DNA from: Deltaproteobacteria bacterium
Lineage (GTDB): Bacteria; UBA10199; SPLOWO2-01-44-7
Assembly (NCBI GenBank): GCA_030688705.1
Contig: JAUYJH010000046.1
Coordinates: 1-15,658, forward strand
Length of the DNA: 15,658 nucleotides
Direction: 5' to 3'
The translations under genes were made by a program, and so were the position numbers. The notes below the pieces were generated by a model. It had not been told where the DNA came from, ran no database searches, and worked only from the letters and a program-made list of their open reading frames with translations. Every line of letters begins with the position of its first letter. Within the stretch, counting starts at the first letter, position 1. Of the stretch, positions 1 to 6,959 are shown piece after piece.

Positions 1-1
1 A

Positions 2-1723
2 AGAAGTCTTAATCCGCGCAAAGCCGACAGCGATGGCGATGGTTTTGCCGATAGCATCGATATCGATCCGTTTGAGTCCCAAGCAACCAATACGATTACC
101 GATTCCAATCGCGAATCCTTAAGAGGTATTTTTCAGGGGCGCGGGCCGGCCCCCAATCTGCTCCGCTGTTTTGTTGACAGAGATGGAGACAGATTATCTG
201 ATTGCGAAGAGTCCAAAGAAATCACCGATCGCTTTGTACCGGCCTCCAATATGACCACGGAGCAGTTTTTGGAGCGTACGGCCGCGGGAAATTATGTTGA
301 GAGCGACCCTCTCAAACCCGACACCGATAGCGACGGTCCGACCGATTATCAGGAACGCCAGCTCGGCATCAATCCGCAGAGCGCCGATACCGATCAGGAC
401 GGATTGCCGGACGGCCTGGAAGTCCGCGATTACGACACGGTTGTATCCAGCTATAATATCCGCGACGGTTTGCAGTGCCTTGGCTCTGACATGAGAATCG
501 ATCCGAACACCAGTTTCGAAACATTGATCCAGCTTGGTAAAGATAGCCCCGGCAAACGGTTTGGAACCGATCCGGCCAAAGCGGATACCGACGGTGACGG
601 GGTCCAAGACGGGGAAGAAGTGAAGGGGGACCATAGCAACGGCAGTGACATTCTGGCGGACATTCAAAACAACCGCTTCGCATCGAATGGCTACCATATG
701 GCCACCAACCCCCTCTCCGCCGACAGCGATGGTGACGGCATTCCCGATGGAGAAGAGGTCGGCAGCGACTCTATACTGCAATGGGGCGAATCCAACCCCT
801 GCGCCCGGTCGACCAACGGCATCACTCCGGATCGCACCGCGCGGGCAGAGGGCTGTCCCACAAGCACACAGACCGGCATCCGCTGTTCCGGGGACGACTC
901 CCTTGACGGCGATGGTGACGGTCTTTCCGATTCTTGCGAAATCCGCATCGGAACCAGCCCGAATCACCGCGACTCGGACGGCGACGGCGCCACCGACGGG
1001 GAGGAATTGGGAGAAGAAGGTGCCAGAACTTGCCAAATCAATCTTCCCGGTGCAACCGACCCCTTAAACCCCGATACCGATGGGGATATGCTGGCGGACG
1101 GTCTTGAAAAAACTCTGGGGACCGACCCGAACAACCCCGACTCGGACGGCGACGGCATTCGGGACGGCATCGAGCTTGGGTTGGGCGATGACGCGACCCT
1201 GGCCTCCGCGCTGACCAGCGTGACCATCAACAGTGCCAACGGCACCACTTCCGGGGCCACAGTGGTTATTCAAAGAACCTACACCGCCGGAAGAGATACC
1301 AATCCGTTAAGCCCGGATACCGATCTCGACGGCCTCTGCGACGGCAATAAAACGATTCAGAATTATCTCACCGCCGACGGCCAGACCATCAGCTGTCGCG
1401 ACGGCGAAGACAGAAACTTGAACGGCATCGTGGATATTGACCCGATAAGCGGGCAATTTTTGGAAACCGATCCGAGAAATCCGGATACCGATGGCGACGG
1501 AGAAAACGATCTGTCAGAAATCTGCCACGGCAACTCCTGTAACATCGCCGCGAACCTTGGCCGCGCCACGCAAGGCGCCAGCTCTGGATGTTTCTCGGTC
1601 AGCGGGGCAACCCCCACCGATCCGTCGAGCATGCTCTATGTGTTCGGGTTGTTGGTGATGATTAACAGATTGATGGCGATGCGTGTTCGTAAGAAGGAAA
1701 GTACCAGCGTACGAGCGTACTAG
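2..1723 (+). CDS. Thrombospondin type 3 repeat calcium-binding surface protein, 5' end outside window
   Basis: The frame is open from base 2, so the gene starts left of the window; the Met codon at 251 is internal. About 13 repeats of the type DxDxDGxxD are visible, such as DSDGDGFAD near the edge, DTDGDGVQD, DSDGDGIPD and DTDGDGEND. They are usually preceded by an N/D-P-x-x-x-D turn and often followed by GEE/GLE. In the TSP3 family these aspartates bind calcium and make a stiff extended stalk, so an extracellular structural or adhesive role is inferred. Scattered cysteines lie between repeats. The C-terminus has a Gly-Cys (Cys codon 1589-1591), a short linker, a hydrophobic segment (about 1630-1680) and a basic RVRKK, which looks like a MYXO-CTERM-type sorting tail. 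The last residues (STSVRAY) and the TAG stop are encoded by an 8-nt repeat array. An intrinsic terminator follows. The ligand is unknown. Confidence 0.9.
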   Translation, partial: RSLNPRKADSDGDGFADSIDIDPFESQATNTITDSNRESLRGIFQGRGPAPNLLRCFVDRDGDRLSDCEESKEITDRFVPASNMTTEQFLERTAAGNYVESDPLKPDTDSDGPTDYQERQLGINPQSADTDQDGLPDGLEVRDYDTVVSSYNIRDGLQCLGSDMRIDPNTSFETLIQLGKDSPGKRFGTDPAKADTDGDGVQDGEEVKGDHSNGSDILADIQNNRFASNGYHMATNPLSADSDGDGIPDGEEVGSDSILQWGESNPCARSTNGITPDRTARAEGCPTSTQTGIRCSGDDSLDGDGDGLSDSCEIRIGTSPNHRDSDGDGATDGEELGEEGARTCQINLPGATDPLNPDTDGDMLADGLEKTLGTDPNNPDSDGDGIRDGIELGLGDDATLASALTSVTINSANGTTSGATVVIQRTYTAGRDTNPLSPDTDLDGLCDGNKTIQNYLTADGQTISCRDGEDRNLNGIVDIDPISGQFLETDPRNPDTDGDGENDLSEICHGNSCNIAANLGRATQGASSGCFSVSGATPTDPSSMLYVFGLLVMINRLMAMRVRKKESTSVRAY

Positions 1724-1736
1724 CGTACCAGCGTAC
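1701..1736. repeat. Tandem array of 8-nt GTAC units spanning a stop codon
   Basis: Four and a half units of 8 nt with the pattern GTAC-N-AGC (GTACCAGC, GTACGAGC, GTACTAGC, GTACCAGC, GTAC). The TAG stop of the TSP3-repeat protein is at 1721-1723, inside the third unit, so the array encodes the protein's last residues. The same unit style recurs at 4723-4794. Confidence 0.85.
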
Positions 1737-1761
1737 TCTTAAAATAGGACTCCCCCAAAGG

Positions 1762-1800
1762 CCCCGGTGGTGCTCGAAAGAGCCCCCGGGGTTGTTTTTT
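1762..1800 (+). terminator. Rho-independent terminator after the TSP3-repeat gene
   Basis: A GC-rich hairpin pairs CCCCGG(T)GG(T)GCTC with GAGCCCCCGGGG around a GAAA tetraloop, leaving two single-T bulges. It is followed at once by TTGTTTTTT. It lies 39 bases after the stop codon on the same strand, the expected place for the 3' end of the mRNA. Confidence 0.9.
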
Positions 1801-1805
1801 ACTAC

Positions 1806-1942
1806 AAATCTGAAATCCTAATCTCTAAATCCTAAACAAATTCGAAATTTCAATTTTCCAAATTTCAAACACGGTATTTTGAAACATTGGAATTTGGTAA
1901 ATTCGGATTTGTTTAGAATTTAGAATTTCGTGCTTAGAATTT
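1806..1942. repeat. AT-rich long imperfect inverted repeat (copy A)
   Basis: The left arm is rich in AAATCCTAA/CTAAACAAAT words and the right arm in ATTTGTTTAG/AATTTAGAATTT words, so the whole segment folds back on itself around about 1870-1880. It sits between the convergent 3' ends of the TSP3 gene and the TPR gene, and its last bases overlap the TPR stop codon. Its right 18 bases (1925-1942) are the exact reverse complement of 12638-12655, the left end of a second copy. It may also act as a bidirectional transcription barrier, which is inference. Confidence 0.75.
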
Positions 1943-2732
1943 ATTGTTTCTCTATTATCCTTTTCAAAATATTCCGTTCTTTTTCTTTGTATTTCCGCTG
2001 GGAGATTTGGTCGCGGATAGAAATGGCAGCGGGGTTTTGGGGATCTTCGGCCAGAATCTGGTTGGCCATTTCCAAGGCCTTTTCTTCGTCTTTCACATTA
2101 AAATAGAGTTGCATCAGTTCCAGCCGTGCCAGTCTTTTTAAGGGGCCAAATTCAATCGGAGGGGCTTCAAATTGGAACGATTTTTCAAAATAGGCGATCG
2201 CCTCTTTTGTTTTTCCTTTCATCCGGTACATTTGGCCCACCAAATAGAGCCTAAAAAAATTTTCCCCCTGATGGCGGATGGCCAACAGATATTCCGGCAG
2301 GGCTTCATCATATTTGCCCATCTGATAATAAAGCCTCCCCAAATGTTCCGATAAATTGACGGTAGCCGGGTACTTTGGATAGCGGTTTCTCAAAAGAGGT
2401 TCGGCGGTTTTCAACATTTTGGCCGCCTCTTTTACATCTCCGCGCAATTCTTTCACCATGGCCAGCCGGTACAAAACCAAACCGTCTTTACAACCGGCCC
2501 CTTTGGCCCTCTCCAAAAAATTAACTCCGGTATCCAGATTGCCCCCATCCAGCGCCCCAAAGCCGGCCTCCACAAACGGGTCCCATTTGGGGGAGGTGTG
2601 TCCGCTTTTTTGATAAGCGGCCCAATCGGTTAATTGAGAGTTGAGGGCAAAGGAAATGGCACTGATAGACAGAAGACAGAAGACTGAAGACAGAAGACCA
2701 ACAACCCGATATTTCACGGGTCCTCGGTCCAT
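1941..2732 (-). CDS. Exported tetratricopeptide-repeat protein
   Basis: The product (about 263 residues from this start) begins with a basic stretch and a hydrophobic segment (VVGLLSSVFCLLSISAISFA) typical of a Sec signal peptide, so it is probably periplasmic or anchored in the envelope. About four TPR helix pairs follow. Clear ones contain HLGRLYYQMGKYDEALPEYL, VGQMYRMKGKTKEAIAYFEK and LMQLYFNVKDEEKALEMA. TPRs are protein-protein scaffolds and no enzymatic motif is visible. The ATG at 2732 was chosen because AAGG motifs lie just upstream; an in-frame ATG at 2756 has none and would add eight residues. The gene is divergent from rpsB and ends inside the border of an AT-rich repeat. The hydrophobic core of the signal peptide is encoded by a 7-nt tandem array. 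The specific partner or pathway is not recognisable. Confidence 0.8.
   Translation of the reverse strand: MDRGPVKYRVVGLLSSVFCLLSISAISFALNSQLTDWAAYQKSGHTSPKWDPFVEAGFGALDGGNLDTGVNFLERAKGAGCKDGLVLYRLAMVKELRGDVKEAAKMLKTAEPLLRNRYPKYPATVNLSEHLGRLYYQMGKYDEALPEYLLAIRHQGENFFRLYLVGQMYRMKGKTKEAIAYFEKSFQFEAPPIEFGPLKRLARLELMQLYFNVKDEEKALEMANQILAEDPQNPAAISIRDQISQRKYKEKERNILKRIIEKQ
2667..2698. repeat. Tandem array of 7-nt AGACAGA units inside a signal-peptide coding region
   Basis: Units AGACAGA, AGACAGA, AGACTGA, AGACAGA and a partial AGAC run head to tail. On the minus strand they encode part of the hydrophobic core (LLSSVFCLLS) of the TPR protein's signal peptide. Confidence 0.85.
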
Positions 2733-2831
2733 CTGCCTTTTACCTTGCAAATTCATGGGCTTTAAGATAGCAAACGCGGGCTTTTACGTCATTCATTAAA
2801 TCTGCACGCTTCTCATCCTTTGGTGTCCTGT

Positions 2832-2859
2832 TGCCCTTCGACAAGCTAAGGGCGAATGG
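2832..2859. repeat. TTCGACA-type short palindromic repeat upstream of rpsB
   Basis: GCCCTT and AAGGGC form a perfect 6-bp inverted repeat around a TCGACAAGCT-containing core. The family resembles the widespread CCTTCGACAAGCTCAGGGCGAA elements of metagenome-derived deltaproteobacterial genomes. Related pieces are at 10704-10726 and 15641-15658. It lies in the 5' region of rpsB. Confidence 0.7.
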
Positions 2860-2885
2860 AACGGAGAGATGCGGAAGATATAACC

Positions 2886-2892
2886 AAAGGAG
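2886..2892 (+). promoter_or_regulatory. Ribosome binding site deciding the rpsB start
   Basis: AAAGGAG ends 6 bases before the ATG at 2899 but directly abuts an in-frame ATG at 2893. Spacing therefore selects 2899 as the start. Confidence 0.85.
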
Positions 2893-2898
2893 ATGTAT

Positions 2899-3768
2899 AT
2901 GTCCGAAGTATCCGTCAAAGATCTGCTCGAGGCCGGGGCCCATTTTGGCCACCAAGTCAGCCGCTGGAATCCAAAAATGCGCCCCTATATTTTTAGCGCA
3001 AAGGGGGGCATTCACATTCTTGATCTGGAACAGACCGCAGAGGCCCTGAAAAAGGCCTGCAAGTTTGTCACCGACACCGTATCGCTGGGGAACACGGTTC
3101 TCTTTGTCGGCACCAAAAAACAGGCCAAAGCCGCCATTGAAGAAGAGGCCAAAAGAACCGGCCAGTTTTATGTTTGCAACCGCTGGCTGGGGGGGATGCT
3201 CACCAATTTTAAAACCATCAAGGCCTCCATCGACCGGCTTGAATCTCTGGAAAAGCAGGCGGCCTCTCCCGAGTTTGAAAAATACACCAAAAAAGAGAGA
3301 TTGATGATGGAGCGCGAGATCGCGAAGCTCCTGAATGTTTTGGCGGGCATTCGCAACATGCAAAAACTGCCGGGCTGTGTTTTCATCGTCGATCCCAAGA
3401 AAGAAGATATCGCCAAAAAAGAGGCAAGGCGTTTGGGCATTCCGATTGTCGCCATGCTCGACACCAACTGCAACCCTGAAGGGATTGATTATGTGATTCC
3501 GGCCAATGACGATGCCATCCGCTCCATCCAGCTGGTCATCAAGTCGATCGGCGAGGCCTGCGAAGAGGGGGGGCGAAGGCGCCAGACGATGCTGGTGAAA
3601 GAAGGGCTCAAAGAAGAGGGGGCGGAAAAAGCTCCCGGTCTGGCCACCGAACGCGAAATGGCCGGAACAGAAACCAAGGCTTATGTCGGTCTGGGCAAAA
3701 AAGGTGAAAAAACAGAAGCTGCAGAAGAAGATGTTAAAAAATTTTCCAGCGCGAAGGTGGCTGAATGA
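2899..3768 (+). CDS. rpsB: 30S ribosomal protein S2
   Basis: S2 is a small-subunit protein that binds late in assembly and is needed for S1 docking. The start MSEVSVKDLLEAGAHFGHQVSRWNPKM is the classic S2 N-terminus. Further family signatures are YIFSAKGGIHILDL, FVGTKKQAK, RWLGGMLTNF, and near the C-terminal part GIPIVAMLDTNCNPEGIDYVIPANDDAIRSI. The start at 2899 is fixed by a strong AAAGGAG. At 289 residues it is longer than the usual ~240: a charged, low-complexity tail of about 50-60 residues rich in Glu, Lys and Ala follows RRRQTMLVKEG. It heads the cluster with tsf downstream, the near-universal pairing. No rpsB leader structure was recognised in the 166 bases between the two divergent start codons. 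Confidence 0.98.
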   Translation: MSEVSVKDLLEAGAHFGHQVSRWNPKMRPYIFSAKGGIHILDLEQTAEALKKACKFVTDTVSLGNTVLFVGTKKQAKAAIEEEAKRTGQFYVCNRWLGGMLTNFKTIKASIDRLESLEKQAASPEFEKYTKKERLMMEREIAKLLNVLAGIRNMQKLPGCVFIVDPKKEDIAKKEARRLGIPIVAMLDTNCNPEGIDYVIPANDDAIRSIQLVIKSIGEACEEGGRRRQTMLVKEGLKEEGAEKAPGLATEREMAGTETKAYVGLGKKGEKTEAAEEDVKKFSSAKVAE

Positions 3769-3784
3769 TGGGCACCATCATTCA

Positions 3785-3876
3785 GTCATTGCGAGGAGTC
3801 CGCCAAAGGCGGGCGACGAAGCAATCCCTCGGTATGACGAGAGATTGCCACGGCCCCTTCGGGGCCTCGCAATGAC
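3785..3876. repeat. Palindromic MITE/REP-like element, copy 1 (92 bp)
   Basis: Perfect 11-bp terminal inverted repeats (GTCATTGCGAG at the left, CTCGCAATGAC at the right) bound two internal hairpins, GTCCGCC/GGCGGGC and GGCCCC-TTC-GGGGCC. It fills most of the rpsB-tsf gap and ends five bases before the tsf ribosome binding site. A shorter copy in the same orientation is at 6067-6144. It has no coding capacity, and no clear target duplication was seen. Confidence 0.88.
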
Positions 3877-3880
3877 AACG

Positions 3881-3886
3881 AAGGAG
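3881..3886 (+). promoter_or_regulatory. Ribosome binding site of tsf
   Basis: AAGGAG lies 5 bases before the tsf ATG. It is one of the few strong Shine-Dalgarno sequences in the cluster and was left intact by the repeat element just upstream. Confidence 0.85.
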
Positions 3887-3891
3887 ATATA

Positions 3892-4722
3892 ATGAGTTTC
3901 ACGGCAACGGATGTTAAAACATTACGCGAAAAAACAAACGCCGGCATGATGGATTGCAAAAAGGCGCTGGAACAGGCCAAAGGCAACATGGACCAGGCGG
4001 TCGAAATCTTGCGCAAGCGGGGTTTGGCTGTGGCGCAATCCAAGGCGGGGCGCACCGCCGCCGAGGGCATTTTGGGCCATTATCTGGAGCCCGCGGGCAA
4101 AGCGGGTCTTTTGGTCGAAGTGAATTGCGAAACCGATTTCGTGGTGAAAACAGACGATTTTCAAAAATTCGTCGCCCATGTCACCGAGCGGGTCAAGGCG
4201 GAAAAGCCGAAAGATTTGGAAACGCTTTTGGGCCATGTCAAAGAAGACCTGACAGCTTTGATTGGCAAAATCGGCGAGAACATTCAGGTGCGCCGTTTTG
4301 AACACTGGATAGCCCGTCCTGAAAAAGAGGTGGTGGGCCTTTACTTGCATGCCGGTTCCAAAATAGGTGTTTTGGTGGTGATCAGCGATCCGGAAGGCAA
4401 GGTGACAACCGATGCCGCCAAAGAGATAGCCATGCACGTTGCCGCCATGCACCCGGGGTATGTCCGCAGGGAAGAGGTTCCGGCAGAGGTTCTCGACAAA
4501 GAGCGGGAAATTCAGAGGGCCACCGTTGACACAAAAAAACCGCCCGAGATTCAAAACAAAATTATTGAAGGCAAACTGAATAAATTTTTCGGCGATTGTT
4601 GCCTTGAAGAACAAATTTTTGTAAAAGACCTGGAAGGAAAAAAGACGGTGAGAGATTGGCTGAAAGCCATCAGCCCGACCGCCAGAATTGAAAGGTTTGT
4701 AAGGTTGCAGGTAGGGGCTTAA
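3892..4722 (+). CDS. tsf: Translation elongation factor Ts
   Basis: EF-Ts is the cytoplasmic nucleotide-exchange factor that removes GDP from EF-Tu. The N-terminal UBA-like domain is seen in VKTLREKTNAGMMDCKKALEQAKGNMDQAVEILRKRG (about residues 8-45). The hallmark EF-Tu contact motif follows as VNCETDFV (about residues 79-86). Two core subdomains follow, with IAMHVAAMHPGYVRREEVP in the second half. At 276 residues it is a normal length. The start is set by AAGGAG five bases upstream. It is the usual partner of rpsB, although here the gap holds a palindromic element that could affect co-transcription or mRNA stability. Confidence 0.98.
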   Translation: MSFTATDVKTLREKTNAGMMDCKKALEQAKGNMDQAVEILRKRGLAVAQSKAGRTAAEGILGHYLEPAGKAGLLVEVNCETDFVVKTDDFQKFVAHVTERVKAEKPKDLETLLGHVKEDLTALIGKIGENIQVRRFEHWIARPEKEVVGLYLHAGSKIGVLVVISDPEGKVTTDAAKEIAMHVAAMHPGYVRREEVPAEVLDKEREIQRATVDTKKPPEIQNKIIEGKLNKFFGDCCLEEQIFVKDLEGKKTVRDWLKAISPTARIERFVRLQVGA

Positions 4723-4794
4723 CGTACGCTCGTACGATCGTACTCTGGTACGATCGAGAGAGAGTCCGAGCGTACGAGAGTCCGAGCGTACGAA
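4723..4794. repeat. Tandem array of nine 8-nt units between tsf and pyrH
   Basis: Nine consecutive 8-nt units fill the whole gap exactly: CGTACGCT, CGTACGAT, CGTACTCT, GGTACGAT, CGAGAGAG, AGTCCGAG, CGTACGAG, AGTCCGAG, CGTACGAA. The first begins at the base after the tsf stop and the last ends two bases before the pyrH ATG. No usual Shine-Dalgarno sequence remains in front of pyrH. Confidence 0.85.
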
Positions 4795-4796
4795 AT

Positions 4797-5513
4797 ATGT
4801 TAAAACCGAAATACAAAAGAGTCTTGTTAAAATTGAGCGGGGAGTCGCTCATGGACCCCAAGCTCAAGTTTGGCATCAGTCTCCCCATCGTCAACAAACT
4901 GGCCGAAGAAATCAAAGGGGTGCACAGTCTGGGGACCGAACTCGCCATTGTACTGGGGGGCGGCAATATTTTTCGCGGCCTCTCCACCGAGGCGCAGGCC
5001 ATGGACCGCGCCACCGCAGACTACATGGGGATGCTGGCCACCATCATCAACAGCATGGCGCTTCAAGATTCTCTTGAGAAAGCCGGGATTTTTACGCGGG
5101 TTTTGTCGGCCGTCAGCATGTCGCAGATCGCCGAGCCCTACATCCGCAGACGCGCCATGCGCCACCTTGAAAAGGGGCGCATTGTCATTTTCGCGGGGGG
5201 GACCGGCAACCCCTATTTTTCAACCGATACCGCCGCCTCTTTAAGGGCCCGTGAAATCCACGCCGAGGCGATTCTAAAAGGGACCAAAGTGGACGGGGTT
5301 TATGATTCAGACCCGCTCAAAAACAAAAACGCGAAACGTTTCGATTCCCTTACGTATATCGATGTGCTACAAAAAGGCCTCAAAGTGATGGATGCAACAG
5401 CGATTTCCATGTGCATGGAGGGCAAAATGCCGATTGTCGTTTTTGATCTGTTCAAAAACGGCAACCTCAAAAAAGCGGTCTTGGGGGAAAAAATCGGCAC
5501 AAAAGTAAACTAA
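4797..5513 (+). CDS. pyrH: UMP kinase (uridylate kinase)
   Basis: PyrH phosphorylates UMP to UDP with ATP, the entry to all pyrimidine nucleotides; the bacterial enzyme belongs to the amino-acid-kinase fold and is hexameric. Visible motifs are KLSGES (residues 12-17, phosphate binding), VLGGGNIFRG (residues 52-61), DYMGMLATIINSMALQDSLE, and GGTGNPYFSTDTAASLRA followed by KVDGVYDSDP. The 238-residue length is normal. The ATG at 4797 matches the family N-terminus but lacks a Shine-Dalgarno sequence, because an 8-nt repeat array runs to within two bases of it. The stop overlaps the frr start by one base (TAATG), implying translational coupling. Confidence 0.98.
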   Translation: MLKPKYKRVLLKLSGESLMDPKLKFGISLPIVNKLAEEIKGVHSLGTELAIVLGGGNIFRGLSTEAQAMDRATADYMGMLATIINSMALQDSLEKAGIFTRVLSAVSMSQIAEPYIRRRAMRHLEKGRIVIFAGGTGNPYFSTDTAASLRAREIHAEAILKGTKVDGVYDSDPLKNKNAKRFDSLTYIDVLQKGLKVMDATAISMCMEGKMPIVVFDLFKNGNLKKAVLGEKIGTKVN

Positions 5514-6067
5514 TGGAAACGATACTCAAATCAACGCAGGTCTTGATGGAAAAATCGATCGCGCTTTTCAAGCAGGAGATTGCCAAAATCCGTTCGGGCC
5601 GCGCCTCGCTCTCCATTTTGGATGATGTAAAGGTCGATTATTACGGCAATGTGGTCCCCCTCAACCAGGTGGCTACCTTGAACACCCCCGACCCGCGGAT
5701 GATCACCATTCAGCCATGGGAACCGAAAATGATTTCAGAAATTGAAAAAGCCCTTTTAAAAGCAAGTTTGGGGCTTAATCCCACGAATGACGGCAAAATG
5801 GTCCGTCTGGCCGTTCCATCCCCCACAGAGGAAAGGCGCAAAGAGCTGGTCAAAATCGCCAAAAAATACGGGGAGGATGCCAAGGTGGCGGTCCGCATGG
5901 AACGCCGCACCGCCAATGACCAGATCAAAAAATTACACGATAAAAAAGAGCTCTCCGATGACGATTTCAAAAAAGGCCAGGATAAGATTCAAAAACTGAC
6001 CGACGATTATGTCAAAAAGATCGACGATCTTTTGACCCATAAAGAAAAAGACATAATGTCGCTATAG
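5513..6067 (+). CDS. frr: Ribosome recycling factor
   Basis: RRF acts with EF-G to split post-termination ribosomes in the cytoplasm. The family's KIRSGRASLSILDDVKVDYYG motif (about residues 25-45) and the C-terminal coiled-coil arm (VKIAKKYGEDAKVAVRMERRTANDQIKKL) are present. The 184-residue length is typical. The start codon overlaps the pyrH stop by one base. There is no separate ribosome binding site at normal spacing, so coupling to pyrH is likely. The third base of its TAG stop is the first base of a palindromic element. Confidence 0.98.
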   Translation: METILKSTQVLMEKSIALFKQEIAKIRSGRASLSILDDVKVDYYGNVVPLNQVATLNTPDPRMITIQPWEPKMISEIEKALLKASLGLNPTNDGKMVRLAVPSPTEERRKELVKIAKKYGEDAKVAVRMERRTANDQIKKLHDKKELSDDDFKKGQDKIQKLTDDYVKKIDDLLTHKEKDIMSL

Positions 6068-6144
6068 TCATTGCGAGCAGAGCGAAGCAATCTCCCTGCA
6101 TGACCGAGAGATTGCCGCGGCCCCTAAAGGGGCCTCGCAATGAC
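6067..6144. repeat. Palindromic MITE/REP-like element, copy 2 (78 bp)
   Basis: It has the same 11-bp terminal inverted repeats (GTCATTGCGAG / CTCGCAATGAC) and orientation as the copy at 3785-3876, but lacks that copy's left GTCCGCC hairpin. Its right hairpin is GGCCCC-TAAA-GGGGCC. Its first base completes the frr stop codon and its right end contains an ATG that can start uppS. Confidence 0.87.
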
Positions 6145-6865
6145 ACCGTGCCCCATGCCAACACTTCCCAAACACATCGCCATTATTATGGACGGCAACG
6201 GGCGCTGGGCCAAGGCCAAGGGGCAACCCCGTCTGGAAGGGCATCGCCGCGGGGTAGAGGTTGCCGAAGAGATGATCACCGCGGTCAACGATCTTAAAAT
6301 TCCTTTTCTTACCCTCTATGCCTTTTCAGACGAAAACTGGAATCGGCCCAAGGAAGAAGTCGATACGCTGATGGGGCTTTTGGAATGGTTTCTCAAAACT
6401 CGGCAAGAGAAAATGCTTAAAAACGGGATCCGTTTCCGCACCATCGGAGACACGCAAAAACTGCCGGAATCGGTGCAAAGGGTGATTGCCGAAACGATGG
6501 AAGTAACCGCTCATGGCAAAGCGTTGACACTCATTTTGGCGTTAAGTTACGGCGCGAGGAATGAGATCATGAATGCGGTTAATAAAATACTTTCAAACCA
6601 GGTACCAGGTACCAGGTACCAGGTACTTCGTGAAAACGAATTGAGTGATCTTTTAGACACCAAAGACTTCCCGGATCCCGACTTGCTCATCCGTACCAGC
6701 GGGGAATACCGCTTGAGCAATTTTTTGCTCTGGCAATTGGCCTACACGGAACTTTATTTTACCAAAACCATGTGGCCCGAATTTTCAGAGGCCGATTTGG
6801 CCAAGGCCCTTGAGGAATATTCCAAAAGGGAAAGACGTTTCGGGAAGATTAGCGAGCAGTTGTAA
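6140..6865 (+). CDS. uppS: Undecaprenyl-diphosphate synthase (isoprenyl transferase)
   Basis: This cis-prenyltransferase adds isopentenyl units to farnesyl diphosphate to make the C55 carrier for peptidoglycan and other envelope polymers. Signatures are HIAIIMDGNGRWAKAKG (catalytic Asp in MDGNGRW), TLYAFSDENWNRP, LALSYGARNEI and the C-terminal DLLIRTSGEYRLSNFLLWQLAYTELYFT plus RRFG. At about 241 residues it is a normal size. Two starts are possible. ATG 6140 lies inside the palindromic element, with AAGGGG eight bases upstream. ATG 6155 (MPTLPKHIAI) has no ribosome site. The first is listed. The segment NQVPGTRYQV is encoded by a 7-nt repeat array placed in the variable loop ahead of the RTSGE motif. 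cdsA and dxr follow as pathway neighbours. Confidence 0.96.
   Translation: MTPCPMPTLPKHIAIIMDGNGRWAKAKGQPRLEGHRRGVEVAEEMITAVNDLKIPFLTLYAFSDENWNRPKEEVDTLMGLLEWFLKTRQEKMLKNGIRFRTIGDTQKLPESVQRVIAETMEVTAHGKALTLILALSYGARNEIMNAVNKILSNQVPGTRYQVLRENELSDLLDTKDFPDPDLLIRTSGEYRLSNFLLWQLAYTELYFTKTMWPEFSEADLAKALEEYSKRERRFGKISEQL
6597..6626. repeat. Tandem array of 7-nt ACCAGGT units inside uppS
   Basis: Four exact ACCAGGT units plus AC. In the uppS frame it reads through as N-Q-V-P-G-T-R-Y-Q-V without a stop. The unit matches the array at the end of dxr (8814-8844). Confidence 0.88.
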
Positions 6866-6880
6866 AAAGATTATAGAGGC

Positions 6881-6949
6881 GTCACCCCGACGAAAGTCGG
6901 GGTCCAGTCGTTGTAAACGTTACTGGATTCCGGCTTTCGCCGGAATGAC
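6881..6949. repeat. 69-bp double-hairpin palindromic element, copy 1
   Basis: The left hairpin is CCCCGAC-GAAA-GTCGGGG, the right hairpin CCGGC-TTTC-GCCGG, and the pair TCCAGT...ACTGGA joins them, so the element as a whole is palindromic with ends GTCA...TGAC. Same-length, same-orientation copies are at 10221-10289 and 11037-11105. It occupies the uppS-cdsA gap and ends ten bases before the cdsA ATG. Confidence 0.9.
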
Positions 6950-6959
6950 AATATGAATT

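Noticed and set aside
194..1036. Minus-strand 280-codon open frame rich in VAVRVG/IGIG
   Set aside because: It is the antisense of the DSDGDG calcium repeats, which lack stops on the other strand. The plus strand has a coherent TSP3 protein.
2757..2898. Regulatory leader of rpsB (autogenous S2 site)
   Set aside because: I could not recognise a conserved leader structure or a convincing -35/-10 pair; a TTCGACA-type repeat takes up part of the region.
2740..3363. Minus-strand 207-codon open frame over rpsB
   Set aside because: It opposes the unmistakable S2 protein, and part of it (FALSLSKG) is translated repeat.
3922..4614. Minus-strand 230-codon open frame over tsf
   Set aside because: It is antisense to EF-Ts and has no recognisable domain.
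4723..4794. CRISPR-like regular repeat
   Set aside because: Units are 8 nt in direct contact with no spacers, and no cas genes are present.
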